Positions 6,422-11,668 of a stretch of 11,668 bases of DNA are shown in pieces (position 1 is the stretch's first letter; the number at the start of each line of letters is the position of its first letter). Location: contig CAILAQ010000334.1 of assembly GCA_903832165.1 (NCBI GenBank), positions 1 to 11,668 of the forward strand. The letters run 5' to 3'. Below the pieces are notes generated by a model, which saw only the letters and a list, made by a program, of their open reading frames with translations, ran no database searches and was not told where the DNA came from. This DNA is from an uncultured Bacteroidota bacterium (GTDB lineage: Bacteria > Bacteroidota > Bacteroidia > Bacteroidales > UBA12481). The position numbers and the translations under genes are program-made.

Positions 6422-6985
6422 TTATTTTTTAGGAATATATAACTGATAGTTCATCTGAACGGTAATCTTCATCGATTCAGCGAAATTCGCCTTCACCACT
6501 GAAGGTATCTTTATATCATAATCCTCAGGCTTCACTGAAAACACAGAGGTGCCGTCAATTTTATCCGTTCCGACTGTCAGTTCACTGTCGGCCTCCACAT
6601 CCTTTGTTACTCCGTGAATAGTGAGCTTTCCGGTTACTTTCACCGGATATTTCCCTGCCTTGGTAAAGTCGACAGCTTTAAGGTCGGCAATTTTTCCGGT
6701 AAAACCAGATTTCGGAAATTTCTCCGACTCCATATAGTTTTCGTTGAAATGCTCCTGCATCAGCGGTTTAGGAAATTGAAAGGAGCGGTTGAGGACAGAG
6801 AACACCAACTCTCCTGTGGAAGTATCCAGAAAGCTGGTCACCTGATCATTAGCCGCTTTGACATCTTCTACCGAGGTATGCGAGAAAAAATCGATATGTC
6901 CGGTTTTTGTAAAATACCTGTTCTGGGCCGATACTGATAGAGTCAGGGCCAACACTAAGATCAGACAGAAAATTCGGTTGTTCAT
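6422..6985 (-). CDS. YceI family periplasmic lipocalin-like protein
   Basis: A 187-residue exported protein. The ATG at 6983-6985 gives the signal peptide MNNRIFCLILVLALTLSVSA followed by QN; an upstream in-frame start at 7057 would overlap the preceding gene by 76 bp and add a non-signal leader. The mature part has the YceI lipocalin-like beta-barrel features: the opening FTKTGHIDFFSHTSVEDVKA strand, a Q-rich/FxFP segment (NRSFQFPKPLMQEHFNENYM), the FPKSGFTGKIADL strand and the VTGKLTIHGVTKDVEADSEL core near residues 120-142. YceI proteins bind isoprenoid lipids, including quinone-type molecules, in their barrel. Its start overlaps the DUF5777 stop by ATGA (6982-6985), so translation is probably coupled. 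A lipid/quinone carrier beside c-type cytochromes is suggestive of redox work in the periplasm; that link is inferred. Confidence 0.92.
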   Translation of the reverse strand: MNNRIFCLILVLALTLSVSAQNRYFTKTGHIDFFSHTSVEDVKAANDQVTSFLDTSTGELVFSVLNRSFQFPKPLMQEHFNENYMESEKFPKSGFTGKIADLKAVDFTKAGKYPVKVTGKLTIHGVTKDVEADSELTVGTDKIDGTSVFSVKPEDYDIKIPSVVKANFAESMKITVQMNYQLYIPKK

Positions 6986-7869
6986 TTCTTTCTTTTTGAA
7001 TGTAACGTAAATACTCTTGAAATGTTGAATCCGATATGGATATCTCCGTTCAGCCATGATCCGTTTGTTTTGCCGATAAAGCCTCCCTCCCGCATACCCT
7101 GCGAGTTGGTGAGGACAATCTGGAACACATGGCCCCCTGTTTCGATATCGAATCCAAGGGAAAGCGGATTGTAAAACTTAGTGGAAGTTCTCTGTGGAAT
7201 CGGCCTGAGGACATAATAATATTCCCCGGTTACGGCCAGGCGGTTGGTCAGTTTAAATCGGCCGGCGACTCCCATGGCGAGCAGATCATTCTGATCCATC
7301 ACGGAAGGAACCAGGTTACGATGGACATAGGTAGGCATCAGCTGAACGCTAAGATTTGAAAATTTCCGGGCGATAAGCAATTGCTGGGTAAAGCTCAGCC
7401 TGGATGAGAAATAATTGGTACGTGTTTGATCGCTCCATTTCAGGCCAATAGTCTCTATCGTTGAGAGGTAGCTGATAGTTACCGGAAAAGCGCCATTGCC
7501 GGATTGCTGATTTGCGATATTATAACGGGCGAAAGCATCGACGGTTTTCTCATAAGTTCCGCGGCCGACACCCACCATGAGTTTATCGAGCAGGCCGTAT
7601 TCAGCACTTAAATGGATGTTCGACTGGTCGAGGCCGAAGAATTCATAGGGGCCCGAGTTCACACGGCCGAAGCGGTGGGAAATCCTTATATCAAGTTCAC
7701 CCTTTTTCAATTGTTTAACCGAGTGGCCGTTAATCACGCGGGTAGCTTTGAACAGGGCTTCAACCGGCTGCGGTCCATCGGTTGATTCGGACGCCAGAAG
7801 GTCGTTGAGGTTCTGGGCGTTGAGAGCGGTGGCGGTAAACAAGAGAGCAATTAGCAGATATGCTTTCAT
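6982..7869 (-). CDS. DUF5777 outer-membrane beta-barrel protein
   Basis: The 295-residue product starts at the ATG at 7867-7869 with signal MKAYLLIALLFTATALNAQ. A longer in-frame start at 7992 would translate the palindrome element at 7928-7947, so it was not used. Residues 40-70 contain LFKATRVINGHSVKQLKKG and the strand LDIRISHRFG, the hallmark of DUF5777, then FFGLDQSNIHLSAEYGLLDKLMVGVGRG. From there to the end alternating hydrophobic/polar beta strands with aromatic belts and a final aromatic-rich strand (HIGFNISRVFTLHSKRKK) fit a roughly 12-strand outer-membrane barrel. In Bacteroidota this family is commonly found next to YceI and small c-type cytochromes. Here it overlaps the yceI-like gene by ATGA and lies 243 bp after the second cytochrome gene. 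Its cargo or function is not known. Confidence 0.9.
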   Translation of the reverse strand: MKAYLLIALLFTATALNAQNLNDLLASESTDGPQPVEALFKATRVINGHSVKQLKKGELDIRISHRFGRVNSGPYEFFGLDQSNIHLSAEYGLLDKLMVGVGRGTYEKTVDAFARYNIANQQSGNGAFPVTISYLSTIETIGLKWSDQTRTNYFSSRLSFTQQLLIARKFSNLSVQLMPTYVHRNLVPSVMDQNDLLAMGVAGRFKLTNRLAVTGEYYYVLRPIPQRTSTKFYNPLSLGFDIETGGHVFQIVLTNSQGMREGGFIGKTNGSWLNGDIHIGFNISRVFTLHSKRKK

Positions 7870-7927
7870 TTTATAAGATTTCGTTGTTTGGTTATCTTCC
7901 TTGCAGAATTCCGTTGTAAGGGACGGG

Positions 7928-7947
7928 GTCCCCGCCTCCGCGGGGAT
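7928..7947. repeat. GC-rich palindrome of the widespread 'SVIPAEAG' type
   Basis: CCCCGC (7930-7935) pairs with GCGGGG (7940-7945) across a CTCC loop, extended by T-A and a G-T pair. The reverse strand reads GTCATCCCCGCGGAGGCGGG, the same core as the REP-like element that is often mistaken for the peptide SVIPAEAG in many bacterial genomes. It sits in the spacer between the cytochrome genes and the DUF5777 gene and could stabilise or pause the transcript. Confidence 0.7.
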
Positions 7948-8051
7948 GACAGAGGGTTTAATGAAGTTGAAAGGTTGAGATTCGAAGACCAATTCTGAAT
8001 TCCGAAATTACAGATTGAAGTATCCGTGAAACCGAAAGTCCACCAACTGCA

Positions 8052-8093
8052 GACTGATGACTGCTGACTGATGACTGCCGACTGATGACTGTC
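8052..8093. repeat. 7-bp tandem repeat GACTGNN, six copies
   Basis: Three 14-bp units (GACTGATGACTGCT, GACTGATGACTGCC, GACTGATGACTGTC) are each two heptamers GACTGNN, giving six in a row. The array lies 20 bp downstream of the second cytochrome gene stop. It contains no stop-free gene on either strand that looks real. Similar GACTG/CAGTC word repeats are familiar from Bacteroidota spacers (from memory, not searched). Confidence 0.85.
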
Positions 8094-8112
8094 TCGTGTC
8101 TTGTGTATCGTC

Positions 8113-8487
8113 TTAATTGTTAAGTGCCCCATGATCGATCCAGATCTTAATTTTTGTGATCGAGCAGGTGTCGAGCTTGGCACCGTCTTTAGGCATCGGT
8201 ATGTGTGCAGGATCATGAATAATAGCCAGATAGAAATGGCCGTCGTCAACTGCTCGTTTCAATGTGGTATAATCCTCCAGGTTCAAATTTCCGCCCATTG
8301 AAGCATAATCTTTTATGCTATGGCAACCATAGCAGTTGGTTTGCAAAATAGGCTGAATAGATTTCGAAAAAGTTACACCTGTAGTATCACAACCCTTATC
8401 GAGAGAAGGATAGAGGGTTTCTTCGTTGTCGTAGTAACATCCGGCAAGGAAACCTGCAACCAGTGCAAAAATCAGCAGTTTTTTCAT
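8113..8487 (-). CDS. Lipoprotein monoheme c-type cytochrome (CXXCH)
   Basis: A 124-residue lipoprotein: signal peptide 1-16, lipobox LAGC with C17, then YYDNEE, an acidic stretch that may act as a surface-export signal. The heme site is C52-Y-G-C55-H56 in the QPILQTNCYGCHS context typical of small cytochrome c domains of the Planctomycete-cytochrome type. M98 in HIPMPKDG is the likely sixth heme ligand, and IKIWIDHGALNN closes the domain. C33 and C108 could form a disulfide. It shares its layout with the protein encoded just upstream (same spacing of cysteine, heme site, MP motif and I.IWI..GA end), so the pair look like an old tandem duplication. Its start overlaps the upstream stop by ATGA (8484-8487). 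The role is electron transfer at the outer or inner membrane; partners are unknown. Confidence 0.92.
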   Translation of the reverse strand: MKKLLIFALVAGFLAGCYYDNEETLYPSLDKGCDTTGVTFSKSIQPILQTNCYGCHSIKDYASMGGNLNLEDYTTLKRAVDDGHFYLAIIHDPAHIPMPKDGAKLDTCSITKIKIWIDHGALNN

Positions 8488-8909
8488 TTCAGGCCTCCTT
8501 CATTATTCAGATTTCCCTCAGGCAATGGGGAGCATTTGGTATCTTTTGCTCCCTGCTCAATCCATATGCGGATTTTAATCCGATCAGATTCTGCCAGCGC
8601 ATGGCTTGGTGGCATAGGCTGAATCATCGTAGAAATTATCGCCTGATAAAGTCTGCTTGTGGCTGGAGAACCTGCGCTAACACGCCGCTTAATATCCGGG
8701 TAAGATTTCAGTGCAAAACTTTCTCCGTTACCATTATGACAGCCCGGTGTAGCGCAACCATTCTTAAACACCGGCAGAACATCCCGTTCAAAACAGACGG
8801 TGTCCATCTGTGCCAGATTCAATGTTTCGTGTTTACAAGAGGGCAGGATTCCTGTTGATATTAAAATAATAGCAACGAGGAACAGCCCGGCTGTGATGGC
8901 TTTCTTCAT
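8484..8909 (-). CDS. Lipoprotein monoheme c-type cytochrome with CX4CH heme site
   Basis: A 141-residue lipoprotein: signal peptide 1-24, lipobox LPSC with C25. The heme site is C52-ATPG-C57-H58, a CX4CH spacing instead of the usual CXXCH, in the frame DTVCFERDVLPVFKNGC that is common to small Bacteroidota cytochromes with this wider site. M99 in IQPMPPSHAL is the likely second axial ligand and RIKIRIWIEQGA the closing helix. C39 and C126 may form a disulfide. It is the first gene of the module and carries a TAAGTTTG box 19 bp upstream. It overlaps the second cytochrome gene by ATGA, so the two are likely made in fixed ratio. It is divergent from the GH2 gene (79 bp between starts). Function: electron transfer in the cell envelope, inferred from the heme motif. 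Confidence 0.9.
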   Translation of the reverse strand: MKKAITAGLFLVAIILISTGILPSCKHETLNLAQMDTVCFERDVLPVFKNGCATPGCHNGNGESFALKSYPDIKRRVSAGSPATSRLYQAIISTMIQPMPPSHALAESDRIKIRIWIEQGAKDTKCSPLPEGNLNNEGGLK

Positions 8910-8927
8910 ATTTGTTTAAATTTGGAA

Positions 8928-8935
8928 CAAACTTA
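8928..8935 (-). promoter_or_regulatory. -7 box (TAAGTTTG) of the cytochrome/barrel module
   Basis: Minus-strand TAAGTTTG fully matches TAnnTTTG and would start the transcript about 12 nt before the ATG at 8909. A TTTG lies only 14 bp upstream of it, closer than the usual 19-21 bp, so the -33 element is uncertain. Confidence 0.5.
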
Positions 8936-8988
8936 CCAATAAGGTTAGTCAAAGTGTTTAACCCAGCGTTAATTATCGTTAATATTTT

Positions 8989-11463
8989 ATGAAAACAATT
9001 ACAAGCCGTTTAATCAGTTTAATCTTTTTTTCTGCCGTAATTTTTGGTTTCAGCCAATGTAATAATCCCGGCACGGACAACTGGAAACCCAAACCGGGAC
9101 CGCTGATGACCAGATGGTCAGCTGATGTGGCACCGGGAAAAACCTGGACGGAGTATCCGAGGCCTCAGATGGAACGCAGTAACTGGTTAAATCTTAACGG
9201 ATTATGGGATTATGCTATTACTGATACCGCTTCGGGCATACCGGCAAAATGGGATGGAAGTATCCTCGTTCCTTATCCAGTTGAATCGGCACTCTCCGGT
9301 GTGATGAAACGTGTTATGGCCAAAGACCGGCTCTGGTATCAGCGGATTTTAAAGGTTCCGGCCCATTTGAGGAGCACCAGGATCTTGCTGAACTTTGAGG
9401 CGGCCGACTGGGAAACTCATGTATATATTGATGGAGCCGAAGTTGGCAAGCATCAGGGGGGGTACGATCCTTTCAGTGTCGATATCACCGATCATGTAAA
9501 ACCCGGCATTAAACATAAACTTACCGTATCGGTTTGGGATCCTTCCACCGAGGGATATCAGCCTTGTGGAAAACAATTTACCAAACCGGGTGGAATTTGG
9601 TACACCCCGTCATCTGGAATCTGGCAAACGGTTTGGCTTGAAAAAGTTCCCGAAACCTATATTACCGATTATCAGATCACCCCGGATATTGATCAGCAAA
9701 AAGTTCGCGTAAAGGTGATGGGAAATGAATTCAGTGGCAACGACCGGATACAGATCAGGATTTTTGATAAGAAAAAGATGATCGGCATGGAGGAAGGCGA
9801 TCCTGATGAAACGATAGCCGTAAAAATCGACAACATGCATTTATGGTCACCCACTGATCCGTATCTGTATGACATTGAAGCACGCATTGTCAGGAAATCC
9901 GCTGTAGTGGATGAGGTAAAGGGATATTTCGGAATGCGCAAAATATCTATCGGAAAGGACGAGAAAGGCATGACACGGATTCTCCTGAACAATAAGTTTG
10001 TTTTTCAAAATGGTCCGCTGGATCAGGGATTCTGGCCCGACGGATTATATACGGCTCCCACCGAAGAAGCAATGAAAGCGGATCTGGACTCCCTTAAAGC
10101 CATGGGATTCAACATGCTGCGAAAGCATGTGAAAGTTGAGCCGCGCCGTTTCTACTATTATACCGACCATATGGGATTGCTGGTTTGGCAGGATATGCCG
10201 AGCATGTATTATGAAGTGCCGGTGGCAAAAGATTCATTGAAGATAGCTAAAAAGGCTCAGGCAAATTTCGAAATGGAGCTGGAGCAATTGGTTAAAGATC
10301 ATTACAATCCAACTTCCATCATCATGTGGGTACCGTTCAATGAAGGCTGGGGACAGTATCATACGGAGGCCATTGTCGATCTGGTGCGCTCATTCGATTC
10401 ATCACGCCTGATCAATAATGCCAGCGGCTGGACTGATAAGGGAGCCGGAAGTGTAATGGACATCCATCATTATCCTGATCCTGCAGCGCCGAAGATGGAA
10501 GAAAAAAGGGCCATTGTACTGGGTGAATACGGCGGACTGGGATTATATGTCCCGGGTCATGTTTGGCAGACCGAAAACTGGGGATATGAGAAGATGCAGA
10601 CTGCGGATGCTCTGCTTCAGAAATACGAGAATTTTTATCAGGAGGTATCCAGATTAAATGCTGAAGCCGGCTTAAGTGCCTGTGTATATACCCAAACCAC
10701 TGATTGTGAAACTGAGACCAACGGATTGATGACTTATGATCGCTATCGTGTTAAAATGGGTATCGCCAATGTCGCCAAAGCGCACAGCGGCAAAATCGCT
10801 CCCCGTCTGAAATCAGACAATCTGGCGTTCATTGACTCATTTTCTGCTGAACTATTCTCCACAGCAACCGGCGCTGAAATACATTTTACTACAGATGGAT
10901 CAGTGCCCACAAAACAGTCAGGTATTTTTACAACTCCGATTACCATTACTTCGCCAACACTGCTTAAGGCAAAATCCTTCTGGTCGGACGGCGATACCAG
11001 CCGTACAGCGGTGTTTGACATTAAAAAGGCGGTTCCGGAGCCGGCGATGAATGTTCCCGGGGTTAAACCGGGGTTGAAAGTCAGCTTATACAACGGCAAC
11101 TGGGACAAGCTCCCTGATTTTGCAAAACTCACGCCTGCGCGAACGGGAATCGTGAGTCAGATTGATCTGAGCTTTACGAAGGCCACGCAGAATTTCGGTT
11201 TGACTTTCGATGGGTACCTTGACGTTCCGGCTACCGGCATATACCAGATCGTTTTATCATCCGATGATGGCGGGCGCCTTACCCTGGACAACAAGGTACT
11301 GATTGATTATGACGGGATCCATGGTGCCGGGGAGATGAAAGCCACCGCAGCACTTGCCAAAGGATTGCATGCCATCAGGGTGATCTATTTCCAGCGGCAG
11401 GGAGGATTGGGGCTTAAAGTTAAGGTTGCCAATGCTAACTACCAGGCTGCCTGGTGCCACTAA
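8989..11463 (+). CDS. Exported glycoside hydrolase family 2 enzyme with PA14 domain
   Basis: An 824-residue exported enzyme. Residues 1-23 are a signal peptide; C24 follows FSQ, which is not a clean lipobox, so lipidation is doubtful. Domains in order: GH2 sugar-binding jelly roll (about 55-220, with WYQRILKVP and YIDGAEVGKHQGGYDPF), GH2 immunoglobulin-like domain (about 223-320), TIM barrel (about 325-600), chitobiase/hexosaminidase C-terminal domain (about 612-678, IHFTTDGSVPT) and PA14 domain (about 695-815, with SSDDGGRLTLDNKVLIDYDG). The acid/base is E452 in PFNEGWGQ and the likely nucleophile is E513 in LGEYGGLG; both are intact. GH2 enzymes cleave beta-linked galactose, glucuronic acid or mannose from non-reducing ends; the substrate is not clear here. 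The PA14 domain may bind carbohydrate. No SusC/SusD pair or other glycosidase is next to it. The stop codon directly abuts the 42-bp repeats, and the last 11 residues lack the usual extension after PA14. Confidence 0.96.
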   Translation: MKTITSRLISLIFFSAVIFGFSQCNNPGTDNWKPKPGPLMTRWSADVAPGKTWTEYPRPQMERSNWLNLNGLWDYAITDTASGIPAKWDGSILVPYPVESALSGVMKRVMAKDRLWYQRILKVPAHLRSTRILLNFEAADWETHVYIDGAEVGKHQGGYDPFSVDITDHVKPGIKHKLTVSVWDPSTEGYQPCGKQFTKPGGIWYTPSSGIWQTVWLEKVPETYITDYQITPDIDQQKVRVKVMGNEFSGNDRIQIRIFDKKKMIGMEEGDPDETIAVKIDNMHLWSPTDPYLYDIEARIVRKSAVVDEVKGYFGMRKISIGKDEKGMTRILLNNKFVFQNGPLDQGFWPDGLYTAPTEEAMKADLDSLKAMGFNMLRKHVKVEPRRFYYYTDHMGLLVWQDMPSMYYEVPVAKDSLKIAKKAQANFEMELEQLVKDHYNPTSIIMWVPFNEGWGQYHTEAIVDLVRSFDSSRLINNASGWTDKGAGSVMDIHHYPDPAAPKMEEKRAIVLGEYGGLGLYVPGHVWQTENWGYEKMQTADALLQKYENFYQEVSRLNAEAGLSACVYTQTTDCETETNGLMTYDRYRVKMGIANVAKAHSGKIAPRLKSDNLAFIDSFSAELFSTATGAEIHFTTDGSVPTKQSGIFTTPITITSPTLLKAKSFWSDGDTSRTAVFDIKKAVPEPAMNVPGVKPGLKVSLYNGNWDKLPDFAKLTPARTGIVSQIDLSFTKATQNFGLTFDGYLDVPATGIYQIVLSSDDGGRLTLDNKVLIDYDGIHGAGEMKATAALAKGLHAIRVIYFQRQGGLGLKVKVANANYQAAWCH

Positions 11464-11659
11464 AGCTGACAGCTTTGAGGAGGCATGCTGAAGGGAGCTG
11501 ATTATAGGGAGCTGATTATAGCTGACAGCTTGAGGAGGCATGCTGAAGGGAGCTGATTATAGCTGACAGCTTTGAGGAGGCATGCTGAAGGGAGCTGATT
11601 ATAGCTGACAGCTTTGAGGAGGCATGCTGAAGGGAGCTGATTATAGCTGACAGCTTGAA
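11464..11659. repeat. 42-bp tandem repeat array (four full units plus a part)
   Basis: Units: 11464-11505 (42 bp), 11520-11560 (41 bp, one T fewer), 11561-11602 and 11603-11644 (42 bp each), and a 15-bp partial at 11645-11659. Each begins AGCTGACAGCTTT, continues GAGGAGGCATGCTGAAGGG and ends AGCTGATTAT. A 14-bp duplication of AGGGAGCTGATTAT (11506-11519) separates units 1 and 2. The units are nearly identical, so the array is recent or kept uniform. Many GCTG/CAGC words and a GCATGC palindrome lie in each unit. There is no spacer variation as in CRISPR and no coding frame. At the junction with the GH2 stop codon, AAAGCTGACAGCTTT (11462-11476) can fold as a 6-bp hairpin with a GAC loop. Confidence 0.95.
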
Positions 11660-11668
11660 GAAAAGAAA

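Larger units (their letters stand above)
7870..8112 (-). other. 243-bp spacer inside the cytochrome/barrel gene run
   Basis: This gap separates the second cytochrome gene from the DUF5777 gene, while the other joints in the run overlap or are 5 bp. It holds the GACTGNN array (8052-8093), an A+T-rich low-complexity stretch with repeated AATTC/AATTCCG words (about 7975-8030) and the GC palindrome (7928-7947). No gene, clear terminator or complete promoter was found; a TAATTTCG box appears on the minus strand without a TTG partner. The module may therefore be one transcript interrupted by repeats, or two transcripts. Confidence 0.6.

Noticed and set aside
7870..7992. Longer start (7992) for the DUF5777 protein
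   Set aside because: The extension encodes the SVIPAEAG-type palindrome and hides the signal peptide that begins at 7869.
8463..8858. Plus-strand open frame of 131 codons opposite the first cytochrome gene
   Set aside because: It is antisense to a gene with a heme motif and lipobox and has a residue mix typical of a shadow frame.
8989..11463. Polysaccharide utilisation locus around the GH2 enzyme
   Set aside because: No SusC/SusD pair, sugar regulator or second carbohydrate enzyme is in the window, and the divergent neighbours are cytochromes.
11464..11668. CRISPR array
   Set aside because: The 42-bp units are contiguous with no variable spacers, and no cas gene is present. It is a plain tandem repeat.

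Overview
The window looks like a chromosomal piece of a Bacteroidota (Bacteroidales-like) genome. Three things point there: nearly every product is exported (5 predicted lipoproteins and 4 proteins with a Sec signal peptide among 12 genes); promoters fit the Bacteroidota pattern (TTG, about 20 bp, TAnnTTTG) rather than -35/-10 boxes; and the recognisable families (DUF5777 barrel, DUF4249-like lipoprotein, DUF6263-like protein, YD-type repeat protein) are typical of that phylum. No phage, transposase, CRISPR array or plasmid gene was seen.

Layout. 1-769 (-) is the N-terminal part of a secreted protein built of 31-residue repeats, cut by the window edge. 918-1844 (-) is a secreted DUF6263-like protein with a good rho-independent terminator. 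1920-1990 (-) is a tRNA-Thr(CGT) with its own promoter and terminator, divergent from a MATE transporter (2048-3451, +). 3470-4839 (-) holds two unrecognised lipoproteins in tandem, divergent from a DUF4249-like lipoprotein (4891-5931, +).

5982-8909 (-) is the most coherent module. Two small lipoprotein monoheme c-type cytochromes overlap by ATGA. After a 243-bp spacer come a DUF5777 outer-membrane barrel, a YceI-like protein (ATGA overlap again) and a membrane-anchored OB-fold protein. The set suggests an envelope redox or electron-transfer apparatus: lipoprotein cytochromes at a membrane, a barrel, and a periplasmic lipocalin-type carrier that could hold an isoprenoid or quinone. The role is inferred; the families are read from the sequence.

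8989-11463 (+) is a solitary exported glycoside hydrolase family 2 enzyme with a chitobiase-type C-terminal domain and a PA14 domain. Directly after its stop codon a 42-bp tandem repeat begins and runs almost to the window end. Other intergenic spots hold different short tandem repeats (16 bp at 5935-5970, 7 bp at 8052-8093) and a GC-rich palindrome (7928-7947), so several kinds of repeat have accumulated between genes here.
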